Of a stretch of DNA of 64,000 nt, positions 1-9,682 are shown one piece after another (position 1 is the stretch's first letter; every line of letters begins with the position of its first letter). Both the position numbers and the translations under genes were made by a program. The notes under the pieces were generated by a model. The model did no database searches, was not told the DNA's origin, and worked only from the letters and a program-made list of their open reading frames with translations. The stretch spans positions 1 to 64,000 of the forward strand of contig CANQZJ010000001.1 in the NCBI GenBank assembly GCA_947628315.1. The letters run 5' to 3'. The DNA is from an uncultured Oscillospiraceae bacterium. GTDB lineage: Bacteria > Bacillota > Clostridia > Oscillospirales > Oscillospiraceae.

Positions 1-279
1 GACAGCATCCTGGCCGAGGGCGCCATCTCCGAGGCCAACCTGCGGCTGCTGGTGGACAAGATCTATATCGCGGAGCGAAACGGCAAACTTGACGTGGACA
101 TCCACCTCAAAGCGCCTTTCCAGACCCACGGGCTGGTTTATGAAAACGGCGAGGTCACAGAGGCTTGGGGTTCGCAGGATTATGATTGGGATCGGTTGGG
201 CGCGATCCTGATGGAGGACTTCTGGAAAGGAGAAGACAATGACGGCAACGAGGGCGTGGCTGTACTACCGGCTGTCTAA
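1..279 (+). CDS. Serine recombinase, C-terminal fragment (gene starts before the window)
   Basis: Frame open from base 1 to the stop at 277-279; tail 'LRLLVDKIYIAERNGKLDVDIHLKAPF' resembles the C-terminal tail of large serine recombinases; overlaps the next recombinase start, as in tandem recombinase genes. Confidence 0.7.
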   Translation, partial: DSILAEGAISEANLRLLVDKIYIAERNGKLDVDIHLKAPFQTHGLVYENGEVTEAWGSQDYDWDRLGAILMEDFWKGEDNDGNEGVAVLPAV

Positions 280-1519
280 CGACGACGACCCGGAGCGGAA
301 CTCCCTGCAAAACCAGCGGGCCATCTGCCGGGAGTTCGCGGTGAACCGTGGACTCACTATCGTAGGCGAGTCCTTTGACGACAACGTCAGCGGCATGACC
401 TTCTCCCGGCCGGGACTCCGCCGCCTGTCCGAGGCGGCTGAGCGCGGGGGACTGGACGCGGTCGTGGTCAAGGACTTGTCTCGGTTGGGGCGGCACAAAA
501 CGCAGACCGCACTGTTCATCGACTATCTGCGGGAACGAAACATCTGCGTCCTCTCCGCCACAGAACACCTCGACACCCTCAACGAGAGCGACAACTTGAT
601 CATCGGCATCCGTGGGCTGATGAACGACTACTACGCCCGCGACATCGGCAACAAGATCCGCGCCGGGTACCGGCAGAAGCAGAAGGAAGGACTGGTCATC
701 ATCCCGCCCTTCGGCTACTGGAAGGACAGGAACACCGGCAAGATCCAAGTGGTGGCCGAGGCCGCCGAGACGGTCCGGGCCATCTACCAGATGTACCTCG
801 GCGGCATGGGGCTCATGCCCATCGCCCGCTCGTTGAACGCAGAGGGCCGCCGGACGCCCGCGGAGCTGCAGGTTCAGTTCTACGGCAAGCACATGCGGGG
901 CGTCCGACGCTTCCTCTGGTCTTACACCAGCGTGAAAAACATCCTCCAGGACGAGAGCTATGCCGGCGTCCTGCTCTGCCACCGGCAGGAATTCAAAAAC
1001 GGGCGGCGCACACAGTATATTCCAAAGTCGGAGCAATTCCGACATGAGGGGTACTTTCCCGCTATCGTCTCAAGGGTGGACTGGGAACGGGTCCAAACCC
1101 TGCTCCGGCGGTGTCAGAAGAAACAGCCCGCCGGGAACCGCCTCTGCCACCGATACGCGGGGCTGTTGATCTGCCAGGACTGCGGCGGGCCGTTCGTGGC
1201 CGTCAACCGGGAGTGGAACGGCAGCCGGCGGGTAGAGTATATCTGCAAGAGCTATATGCGGCACGGAAAGGCAGTCTGCCCCTCCCACCGCATCCATGAG
1301 GAAGTGCTGGACGGGCTGGTGTGGAACAGGCTGACGGCCTGCCGCGACGCAGCCGCCCAGGAACAGCGGAAACTGAAAGATTACCAGAAGCGCCTGGCGT
1401 TGAGGAAACCCGTCCTCGACGCCAGGCACTTATTGCTACAAGAGAGAATCCAAGGGTTAGAGGCAGAAATTGACCATATCATGATGGTCAACATATTAGC
1501 AAAGCAAACTAAACCTTAA
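239..1519 (+). CDS. Serine recombinase (resolvase domain, recombinase domain, zinc ribbon), probably C-terminally truncated
   Basis: N-term 'YYRLSNDDDPERNSLQNQRAICREF', 'VVKDLSRLGRHKTQTALFIDYL', zinc ribbon 'CQDCGGPF...YICKSYMRHGKAVCPSHRI'; ends in coiled coil without the C-terminal tail seen in the upstream paralogue. Confidence 0.88.
   Translation: MTATRAWLYYRLSNDDDPERNSLQNQRAICREFAVNRGLTIVGESFDDNVSGMTFSRPGLRRLSEAAERGGLDAVVVKDLSRLGRHKTQTALFIDYLRERNICVLSATEHLDTLNESDNLIIGIRGLMNDYYARDIGNKIRAGYRQKQKEGLVIIPPFGYWKDRNTGKIQVVAEAAETVRAIYQMYLGGMGLMPIARSLNAEGRRTPAELQVQFYGKHMRGVRRFLWSYTSVKNILQDESYAGVLLCHRQEFKNGRRTQYIPKSEQFRHEGYFPAIVSRVDWERVQTLLRRCQKKQPAGNRLCHRYAGLLICQDCGGPFVAVNREWNGSRRVEYICKSYMRHGKAVCPSHRIHEEVLDGLVWNRLTACRDAAAQEQRKLKDYQKRLALRKPVLDARHLLLQERIQGLEAEIDHIMMVNILAKQTKP
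1470..1491. repeat. Perfect inverted repeat TTGACCAT-ATCATG-ATGGTCAA at the recombinase/island junction
   Basis: Read directly: 8-bp arms around a 6-bp centre, where GC-rich recombinase sequence changes to AT-rich sequence. Confidence 0.7.
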
Positions 1520-1529
1520 AAAAATCAAG

Positions 1530-4500
1530 TCACTTCAAAACATTCTTTATAAAATCAATCACTACACCCCTATTAAGAATATCATGATACTTTTGATTGT
1601 AGTAGCTACGCAAACATGTATAACATGAGGTATCTCTACTTGTACCACCGCAGGTACACGCTTCCATGAGGCGAAGCGTTGTACGTAGTACTGCCTCTAA
1701 TGTCACAGGATCTCCAAGGCGCCTTACATGCCCAGCACCACCAGGTGTCCGATCATAGAAGACAAGAGCATAATTTGGCCGATGAGTCACGTCATTGTAA
1801 AAGTATTGGACGCAGCCAGAAATATCATCCTGCTCAATATTGAGATAGCTACAAATGCCACGCATGATACCATACAGTAAGGAAAGTGCAGCTTCCCAAT
1901 CCATTTGGTCAGGGTTAATAAATCGCAACTGCAATACATCGGTTTCAAAGCGGTACCCAAGCGAGAACCTTTTGAGGCTGCCAGTTGGGCAGGGATATCC
2001 TGCCGAATTCTTGTGTTTCAATCGTTTAAACGAAGTAAAGTTTTTCTCGTCTAAATCTGTATAGCCACAGGTTTCACAAACAAAGAAGTTTGACTCGTTA
2101 ATGACAGCCATCTCATCTCCGCGGCTCATTGCAATTTCGACACAAGACTTGTGTAAATCAAATCGTTGGGTGTCGACCTTATTACGATAACCAATATAAG
2201 ATATCTCTCCATGATAGGTTCGGCTTGGTTTTTTCAAACTGGGCCGCTCTATCTTATCGCCATCTGCGCTGAACCCAAACGCAGGAATCAGGAATACCTT
2301 TCGAGGAGAATTAAGTGGTGTATTGCATTGGTGACAGGTGGCGAGCAAGTTCTGATCAGGTGGATCAATATGCGGAACAATATTAAGCGTACGGCAATTG
2401 GTACACTGAATATAGTCGTACATTTTCCAACTCATTTTGGGTATCTTGCGGATATATCTACTTGTGATTAGATTCCCATTGGCAACAATTTGTGAGCCTG
2501 GAGCGTATTCCGAAATTGCTATAGATAAGTCCCTCTGCAATTGTAAACCGAGTTTTCCTTGAGTCCCTCGACCAATTACGGACATTTCGACTGTATCTAC
2601 CGGAAATCCATACTTCGGCATTACATTTTTACGAGACAGGAAAGACAGAATGTCCTCATTCTGATAGACCTTAATTCGCTCTGTCAGATAATCGCTATGT
2701 CCGCCAGCTTCAATCGCAGCTTTTCTGGCCTCTTTTAAAATGTTAACTTCATAATTGTACTCGTTCAGAGCCTTTGTAAGAACACCCGGATCCTCTTCCG
2801 ATTGCCCGAAAAGGCTATCTACCCACGCAAAGGAATCCACACCGAACTTTCCTTGTGGCCAGAGGGACGGTGGGAGGAACCGTTTAATAAACGCATGTAA
2901 TTCCTTGGGTCTTCTACTAAGATACATTTTGAAAGCATCAATTCCGCTTGGATCTGTCTCTGTACATTCTGTCATGGCCGAAGTAGTCTTAAAATACTGT
3001 GGATTGTCTTTCCAGAAATAAGCCAACGCAGAGGCATAGACATGTCGGATTGCTATTTTTTCATTATCAATTACAAACTTAGGCGGGTTAATTTTTCCGT
3101 TAATCATAGCAGTTGGCTCTGCAAAGAAGGAAAAGTCATGACTGCTCTTGTTGCAAAATGTCAGTGCAAAGGCAGCTGATTGAGTGCTGCGGCCGGCTCG
3201 CCCAGCGCGCTGCGCATAATTTGCCGGAGAGGGCGGCATATTCCGCATGAAAACTGTTTCCAACGTTCCAACATCAACGCCCATTTCAAATGTGGTAGAG
3301 CAACTCAACACATCGATTTTTTTACGCTTAAATTCTTTTTGGTATTCATATGCCCGATCTCTGCTTAACTGCGCCGTGTGTTCGACGACCCGCATTTTCC
3401 GGATATCAAGTTCTTGATAAATATGATAATAATGGTTGCCTTGAAACGCGCGTCCAATATCAACAGGTTCCAGTTCTCCCGAACATTGATAGGAGGGACA
3501 GGTTGCACGCACGTTAAACGGCGTTATGGTTTTACACTTGGGGCAGATATACCACTTCTCAGGACGGATAATATTGATCTTTTTGCTCTGAATCTTGTAC
3601 GCACCATCTTGGGCTTTTAAGTATTCTTTCCGCACAAGAATGCCATTCCAAATTCCAGTTAAATACTTATTGAGTTGTTCTGGATCGCAACACTGGCCAG
3701 ATTTTTCTAATACACGCCGGAAATAGTCGGCCCGCTTATTATTTCGTCCCGCAAAGCGAGGGATAAAAGATCGCCGAAACTCTTTTGGATTCGGATCAGA
3801 AAGCGTATACGAATACTCTACGCCGTTGTGCGCAAAGAATTCCCGATCGGCTTTTTGCATATTATAATCGTAGTTTATTGCCGCATCTGACATCATGCCA
3901 AGCGCCATAATACTGCAAAGATCACACACCTCACTTTTTGATAGACCTAATTTTTGATTTGGCACTATGTCCTGTGAATCTAGGCAAAACGCAACTAAAC
4001 CCATGCTGTACAGAGAGGTAGTCCCGTTATTGTCTACCATCTCTTGAAGAATGGCCTTCCATGCCTCCTTTTCGCTCATACCTTCCAAAGACTCAGCGAT
4101 GTGATACTTTTCAAAGTTAGCCGCAAGGTCGTCTACAAACCTTGGAATGCTAATACCAGTCCAATGAGACGGATAGGCAGAAAGAGTTTCTACAATAAGC
4201 CGTTTGTATAATATGTTTCGATATGTCTGATCAAAATAACTCGCAAAGAAAGCTGCCGCCTGTCTGTTGTCAGAGAACGCAATGAACTGTTTGGCTTCAT
4301 CTATCCTTTTCTCAATCTGATAATTGCCCCCGCCTCCAAAACCGCTGTCATCATCGTCTTCGATTGCTTCAATCTCAGTCCTATATGAGGGCAACTCTTC
4401 AAACAAGGCAGTACCAATCACGCTTGTTACTGCTTCTTGGCCCGTAAAAAACTTGCGCAAAATTCCATTGCTGTTTGTGTTTTCACAGGCTGGACACTTT

Positions 4501-6221
4501 GTCAATACGCCATGCTCGCTCCTCGTGTGTACTTTAAATACCTTTACCATGAAGCCTTCGCCGTGCTCACATGAAATCTTTTTGACCCTTCCGGCTCTGC
4601 GGATATAACCACACCTGGCACATAATTCATATTCCTCGGCCTCGATATTTTCCTCCTCCATTGAATGGTCATCATCGGTATCTGAAATTTGAGTCTTCAG
4701 CAGAAAGGCGGATTGAAGATCATCCTCAGCTTGAAACGATGATTGAATCAGGTGATCATTTTTTATTGTTCCAATCAAATATATTGCATGGCAAGCGTTA
4801 CAGGTCGCCACTTCAAAAACTTGAAAGTCAGTCCCGTCAGGCTCAAAATGCGTTTTCTTCCGCTCAAGAAAGAGCTTATTGCTAGGAGACAACGTAATAA
4901 AAACGCTTTCTGTTGCGCGAAGGAACATGTGGTACCTGGCATCAAATAGGCGATCCCCGTTCTTCTCAGCCTTTGACGCAACAGTTACAAAGCTGGACAA
5001 CTCATCAATTGTCCAGTTCATTTGCTTTGAAATTTGACTTATCGTTTTCGCATTAGAAAGGCATTGCCTTATTTCTGCATAATTAACGTCATGCAGTATA
5101 ATGTCATAAAGCTGCTCCTCCTCTGTCTTGAGCGAGGAATCCATACAATACTCTGCAAGGTATTGCTTAATTGCTGCGGTATCACCAATATTATAATGCT
5201 CGGCTAATTTCAGATAAAAACTTGTGGGCAACTTGGAGGCATCCCGTACAGGTTTCGGTTCAATGCGAAAAGCTCTTACGATATTAGAAACGGCAAAAGG
5301 ACTGCTACAGAGGTTTGTACCAAATTCCGCCACTTCTGGATTTGTTTTTTCATCTCCCAGCGTTGCGCTGGTTAGAATGTAATTGATCGTTTCATTTTGT
5401 AACGTCGCATTTAAACGACGAAGTAGCATGGAGACCTCGATACCAGAGCTTCCATTATAAACGTGTGCTTCATCAAGCACGATGAATTTCCACTTGTCCG
5501 CATATTCCCCTCTAAAGAAAACATTATCCTTCGGGCGAACCATTAAGTATTCTAACATTGCATAGTTAGTAATCAAAATGTGCGGCGGTGTTGATTTCAT
5601 TTGCTCTCGGGAAATCAGTTCATTGGGATGAGGCGTTTGGCCTTCATTGAGTTGTAAGTACTCTGTCAGAGCATCAGAATACCTTTCCTTTGTCTGACCA
5701 GTATAGCTACCATAGGTGATTTCAGGACAATCTGCCAGCAGGGATCTTAACCGTTCAACCTGATCATTCGCCAGGGCGTTCATAGGATAAATCAATAGGG
5801 CCCGTACTCCGCTGGTTAGCGTTCCACATTCGTGTTCCCGTATAATGTGGTTAAGAATCGGTATCAGGAAACTCTCTGTCTTTCCTGAACCCGTTCCCGT
5901 AGAAACAATGATATTTTCGCCTGCCAGAGCTTTGCGGATAGCGATTTCCTGATGCTTATAGAGTGGCCTTGTTATAGGAAATCTTATTTTCCGAAAGTCC
6001 TCCGCGATAATTCCCTCATGAATCAATTCCTCTAAACTATGACCCTTTTCAAACGAGTCTGACACATCTAAATATGGCCCAGCAGCAAGTGTACCGGGTT
6101 TTGCAAGCTGTTCCTGAAGTTGCTTGTTATAGACATCATTGTCTAAAGAAAAGATAGTATGCAGATATCGAGTATACTTTTCAGCAATATGTTTCGATGC
6201 CAAAACAGGAGAAAAGCTCAT
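1530..6221 (-). CDS. DEAD/DEAH-box helicase with DUF1998-like C-terminus (DruE-like candidate)
   Basis: Walker A 'VSTGTGSGKTESFLIP', DEAH 'VLDEAHVYNG', 'TSATLGDE', helicase C 'CSTTFEMGVDVGTLETVFMRNMPPSPANYAQRAGRAGR', several CxxC pairs, C-terminal 'YDRTPGGAGHVRRL...CTCGGTSRDTSCYTCLRSYYNQKYHDILNRG' typical of DUF1998. Confidence 0.9.
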   Translation of the reverse strand: MSFSPVLASKHIAEKYTRYLHTIFSLDNDVYNKQLQEQLAKPGTLAAGPYLDVSDSFEKGHSLEELIHEGIIAEDFRKIRFPITRPLYKHQEIAIRKALAGENIIVSTGTGSGKTESFLIPILNHIIREHECGTLTSGVRALLIYPMNALANDQVERLRSLLADCPEITYGSYTGQTKERYSDALTEYLQLNEGQTPHPNELISREQMKSTPPHILITNYAMLEYLMVRPKDNVFFRGEYADKWKFIVLDEAHVYNGSSGIEVSMLLRRLNATLQNETINYILTSATLGDEKTNPEVAEFGTNLCSSPFAVSNIVRAFRIEPKPVRDASKLPTSFYLKLAEHYNIGDTAAIKQYLAEYCMDSSLKTEEEQLYDIILHDVNYAEIRQCLSNAKTISQISKQMNWTIDELSSFVTVASKAEKNGDRLFDARYHMFLRATESVFITLSPSNKLFLERKKTHFEPDGTDFQVFEVATCNACHAIYLIGTIKNDHLIQSSFQAEDDLQSAFLLKTQISDTDDDHSMEEENIEAEEYELCARCGYIRRAGRVKKISCEHGEGFMVKVFKVHTRSEHGVLTKCPACENTNSNGILRKFFTGQEAVTSVIGTALFEELPSYRTEIEAIEDDDDSGFGGGGNYQIEKRIDEAKQFIAFSDNRQAAAFFASYFDQTYRNILYKRLIVETLSAYPSHWTGISIPRFVDDLAANFEKYHIAESLEGMSEKEAWKAILQEMVDNNGTTSLYSMGLVAFCLDSQDIVPNQKLGLSKSEVCDLCSIMALGMMSDAAINYDYNMQKADREFFAHNGVEYSYTLSDPNPKEFRRSFIPRFAGRNNKRADYFRRVLEKSGQCCDPEQLNKYLTGIWNGILVRKEYLKAQDGAYKIQSKKINIIRPEKWYICPKCKTITPFNVRATCPSYQCSGELEPVDIGRAFQGNHYYHIYQELDIRKMRVVEHTAQLSRDRAYEYQKEFKRKKIDVLSCSTTFEMGVDVGTLETVFMRNMPPSPANYAQRAGRAGRSTQSAAFALTFCNKSSHDFSFFAEPTAMINGKINPPKFVIDNEKIAIRHVYASALAYFWKDNPQYFKTTSAMTECTETDPSGIDAFKMYLSRRPKELHAFIKRFLPPSLWPQGKFGVDSFAWVDSLFGQSEEDPGVLTKALNEYNYEVNILKEARKAAIEAGGHSDYLTERIKVYQNEDILSFLSRKNVMPKYGFPVDTVEMSVIGRGTQGKLGLQLQRDLSIAISEYAPGSQIVANGNLITSRYIRKIPKMSWKMYDYIQCTNCRTLNIVPHIDPPDQNLLATCHQCNTPLNSPRKVFLIPAFGFSADGDKIERPSLKKPSRTYHGEISYIGYRNKVDTQRFDLHKSCVEIAMSRGDEMAVINESNFFVCETCGYTDLDEKNFTSFKRLKHKNSAGYPCPTGSLKRFSLGYRFETDVLQLRFINPDQMDWEAALSLLYGIMRGICSYLNIEQDDISGCVQYFYNDVTHRPNYALVFYDRTPGGAGHVRRLGDPVTLEAVLRTTLRLMEACTCGGTSRDTSCYTCLRSYYNQKYHDILNRGVVIDFIKNVLK

Positions 6222-6258
6222 ACTTTCACCTTAATTCTCTCTAAAAATTGTGTAAAAA

Positions 6259-9200
6259 TCAGTTGCCTCTTTTGTGGTATCCCCACTCGTGAGTAACCTG
6301 ATTAACCCAAGAACTATACCCTAGAGCCTGCATTTTCCCAATGATCTCTTGAATACCGTTGTATCCCAAATTGCGTATCCTTGTCAAACCATTAAAGTCC
6401 TTTCTACTGATCGAATCACTGTCGTCGATCCCTGCCCTATGAAGAGCGTTGAATGTCCGTATAGAAAAGCCCATTTCAGTAATGGGGGTCCCGCTCTTCT
6501 TCATACTTGTTTTCATACTTGTTACCATACTTATTATCGGTTTAATCGGTTGTTGAATCATGTTATTATAAAATCTGTCGTCGCAGTCCTCCGTCTCATT
6601 TTCAAGATCAATAAATTCAATCTCAAATACATATTCTTCAGGGTAGAGACTCCGTTTGTATCGACGATAGGCTTGGGATTTACTCAGACTTATCTCTTCA
6701 TGTTTTACAATACGGCATCTGGCCTCATCATATAGAAATTCAGTAGGAGTGTCTTCATCAAAAAAAGTGATATAAGCACGATTGATTCTATTCAAGTCAT
6801 AAAAATCAACCTGAACAGGAAAGGTCGCTAGAACCCTTTCGGGCTGACCAGCAATAGATAGAGAATCAGAAACTACCATTTTCCCGCGATAGAGATGTCT
6901 ATCTTCCTTAGCAATGAGGCTGATTTTTTCCACTCTATATGAGCAATGAAGCGGTAAATAACTGGAGGCATCCGCAACCGGTTTAATCGTCCGAATTGCA
7001 ATACTTTTCCCGCTAAGATTGGCGGAGTTAAGCAAATCCAAACTCTTTTGTCCAATCTCATAATAAGCCGGCTCGCCGAATCCGCTGTCGTCATCCTCTG
7101 CTTCGAATACATGTACGTCATATTTCCCTGTTTCTAACTCGGATTCCACAACAAGCATACCATCAGTAAGCGGGATCTTTTCTGCTATAATATAATCATT
7201 GTAAATCAGATCAGCATAGTATACTGCCTTCCCGATAATATCAAATTCTCCAATCAGCCTGCTTTTCTGAAAGTCAACATGTAACGTTCCAGTAAGTAAA
7301 ACGCTCTTCGTTATAATTCCAAGGAACTGTACAGGTTTTGTTCCATCCATCAGGTCAATGTATATCTGCCTTCTGGTTTGATTACGACCAAACCAAGATT
7401 GGAATGGGGTCAGATCACACTCAAACAAGTCCTTTGACTTGATTTTTGAAAATACTCTGGCGTGGCTGTCTGGGTCTTCGTCCGAGTCGGCATCAAGCAT
7501 GACCTTAATTCGGTCACCAGGATAACGGATCAGCAGCTTCGGCTGAAAGTCTGTGTGCCAAATGTCGATATGCGGTGTCGTCTGCCATGCGCCATCGCCA
7601 AATTTGTAACTCAGCGCGGGAATCTCGAAGCATACGGTCAGGCTCTTGTAATCTAGTCGAACATAGGGTTCTCCAGGAACGATTTCAAAATCATAGTTAT
7701 TGTATTCGCCGTTCTTTGTTGATGTAATTCCTTGCGAAGCGGTCAACTCTGGAATCCGCAATATACATAGTGTTCCTCTTGAATTAAATACATATGGACC
7801 GCCCTCAAAACGATATGAAAGCCCTCTTAGAAACGTAAACTTCCAATCCCGATTTGCATACTCATTTGGGATATCAACATGGACGTTATAAACTCCATTG
7901 TCTGTGCATCCAAAATATTTTAAATCAATAATATAACCTTTTTCAGCACCATGTTCAAATAAATTAAACTCAGAGACCCCAGTAAGCAACGTATTGTTTT
8001 TAGCTATTTTAAGCTTCTTCCCATTTACGATAACAGCGGTGCCAGCAAGATGGTTTATACTCGTTTTTATAATAATACGGGGAACCGCAGAGTAGAGAGG
8101 GATCTTTTCATCTTCTAATAATGCCACTGCTCCATCAAGAATGCCTCTAGGGAGCAGTCCCTCCTTAGGCCTGCCCCCGACAGAAATTGTTTTGCCATCC
8201 GGCAACAGGACAATATCCCCAGTTAAAAACTCAAAGCTGCTGCACAGCAATTCTCCAAAGCGTTCCGAACTGACCATAGCAGCAGAATCAGGTGTATAAT
8301 CCAAGGGAGAAAAGGCATACACACGCCCTTGCGACAACATTTCAGGTCTAATGTAATATCCACTTTCATCGAAAAACCGAATGCTATCCCGTCGAATGTC
8401 GCGAAACGTCTTTACCTGGAATCCGCTATTACTTAGTTCGGCGCTAATATCCCCAAGTACATCTTTTTGCAGTATGGTAACAAAACACTCGTCTGTTTTA
8501 TAACCCGTAATCCCTTTATCTGAATATGGATTCAAATAAATGCGTTTATAGATTCCATTCACCGTGATAGACCAGTATAAATCCGTATACTCCTGAAAGC
8601 GAAGCAGTTGGGGCGGCAAAACAAGCTGAAAAGCGCCGGAGTCGGGGGAAAACTTAAGGTAGGGAGATGAATAGCTTTTTTTGCTATGCGCAGAGGAACC
8701 ACTAAACTGGTTACGTTCATTTTGAAAAATGTCCGAAGAATCTTTCCAACGCAAGAACTGTTTTATCAATCGGTTATTAGAATTAACTGGTAGATCGTCT
8801 CCCCAAAACGCCTTGTCAATCAATTTAAGGTAGCGGCGAATCCTTACTTTTGAACCACGAATATTGTTGCGCACTGCATCAGCAGTTTGTTCAACAAGCC
8901 AATATGTACGCTCGGTCTTATCATTGCGCCGAATTGCATCTGTCAGATTATTCATCATCCAACGATCCAGCCGACTTAAATCACGATCAAGATCGATACG
9001 ATAGAACGCAAATAGGAAGTTAAAAAAGTTATCTGAATAGTAATTCGATACAAACCCATGCATCAGGATGCTGGTTACATTACTGCCATAACCCAATTCC
9101 AATTTCTCATATTGTCGCATAGTCATAATGTAAGAAGAACCAAGCCATCCTTGGTGATTTGAGTTAAATAAAGGCGAATTTATAAGCTTACCAACGTGTG

Positions 9201-9453
9201 ACCAATAGTTCCCGTCATAATAGCGGATTCCAATTTGAACAAGCGCAACACACAGTGGGCGGTCAATAAGCTGATGCTGGCCTGAACGATACATATAATA
9301 AAACTTGTTTCGGAGGTGTTGGAGAAGAAGAGAAAACTCCTCGTCCGAGATTGATATATCTCCAATTAGCTTTTTCTTCGTGAACTCTTTCTCAATACGA
9401 CGAAAGAGTTTATCAGTAGGGGTAAGTAGAAGCGCCATACCAACACCGCCCAT
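6259..9453 (-). CDS. Large protein of unknown function with C-terminal RNAP alpha-CTD-like HhH domain (DruH-like candidate), operonic with the helicase
   Basis: 1064-aa ORF 37 bp upstream of the helicase on the same strand; C-term 'TEMGFSIRTFNALHRAGIDDSDSISRKDFNGLTRIRNLGYNGIQEIIGKMQALGYS' matches the RpoA CTD pattern. A second possible start is at MALLL. Confidence 0.8.
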   Translation of the reverse strand: MGGVGMALLLTPTDKLFRRIEKEFTKKKLIGDISISDEEFSLLLQHLRNKFYYMYRSGQHQLIDRPLCVALVQIGIRYYDGNYWSHVGKLINSPLFNSNHQGWLGSSYIMTMRQYEKLELGYGSNVTSILMHGFVSNYYSDNFFNFLFAFYRIDLDRDLSRLDRWMMNNLTDAIRRNDKTERTYWLVEQTADAVRNNIRGSKVRIRRYLKLIDKAFWGDDLPVNSNNRLIKQFLRWKDSSDIFQNERNQFSGSSAHSKKSYSSPYLKFSPDSGAFQLVLPPQLLRFQEYTDLYWSITVNGIYKRIYLNPYSDKGITGYKTDECFVTILQKDVLGDISAELSNSGFQVKTFRDIRRDSIRFFDESGYYIRPEMLSQGRVYAFSPLDYTPDSAAMVSSERFGELLCSSFEFLTGDIVLLPDGKTISVGGRPKEGLLPRGILDGAVALLEDEKIPLYSAVPRIIIKTSINHLAGTAVIVNGKKLKIAKNNTLLTGVSEFNLFEHGAEKGYIIDLKYFGCTDNGVYNVHVDIPNEYANRDWKFTFLRGLSYRFEGGPYVFNSRGTLCILRIPELTASQGITSTKNGEYNNYDFEIVPGEPYVRLDYKSLTVCFEIPALSYKFGDGAWQTTPHIDIWHTDFQPKLLIRYPGDRIKVMLDADSDEDPDSHARVFSKIKSKDLFECDLTPFQSWFGRNQTRRQIYIDLMDGTKPVQFLGIITKSVLLTGTLHVDFQKSRLIGEFDIIGKAVYYADLIYNDYIIAEKIPLTDGMLVVESELETGKYDVHVFEAEDDDSGFGEPAYYEIGQKSLDLLNSANLSGKSIAIRTIKPVADASSYLPLHCSYRVEKISLIAKEDRHLYRGKMVVSDSLSIAGQPERVLATFPVQVDFYDLNRINRAYITFFDEDTPTEFLYDEARCRIVKHEEISLSKSQAYRRYKRSLYPEEYVFEIEFIDLENETEDCDDRFYNNMIQQPIKPIISMVTSMKTSMKKSGTPITEMGFSIRTFNALHRAGIDDSDSISRKDFNGLTRIRNLGYNGIQEIIGKMQALGYSSWVNQVTHEWGYHKRGN

Positions 9454-9496
9454 ACCAAGTTAAAATTGACTCCATAGTATAGATTTCCAATTTTCT

Positions 9497-9525
9497 ATTG
9501 TAAATTACAAAGCATTAGATGTCAA
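9497..9525 (-). promoter_or_regulatory. Sigma-A-type promoter for the helicase operon
   Basis: Minus strand TTGACA, 17-bp spacer, TACAAT, about 40 bp upstream of the 9453 start. Confidence 0.65.
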
Positions 9526-9564
9526 GAAAGGCAAACTTTTGTCGACTCAATTTCAGCATAAAAT

Positions 9565-9594
9565 GGGAACGGCCTGCATTTGCAAGCCGTTCCC
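9565..9594 (-). terminator. Terminator-like hairpin downstream of tRNA-Leu
   Basis: GGGAACGGC / GCCGTTCCC inverted repeat directly after the tRNA CCA, followed by ATTTTAT on the minus strand. Confidence 0.65.
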
Positions 9595-9595
9595 C

Positions 9596-9680
9596 TGGTA
9601 CGGGTAGTGGGGGTCGAACCCACACGGATCGCTCCACAGGAACCTAAATCCTGCGCGTCTGCCAATTCCGCCATACCCGC
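9596..9680 (-). tRNA. tRNA-Leu (anticodon UAG), CCA encoded
   Basis: Minus strand GCGGGTATGGCGGAATTGGCAGACGCGCAGGATTTAGGTTCCTGTGGAGCGATCCGTGTGGGTTCGACCCCCACTACCCGTACCA; CAGGA-TTTAGGT-TCCTG anticodon arm, GGTTCGACCCC T-arm. Confidence 0.93.
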
Positions 9681-9682
9681 AC

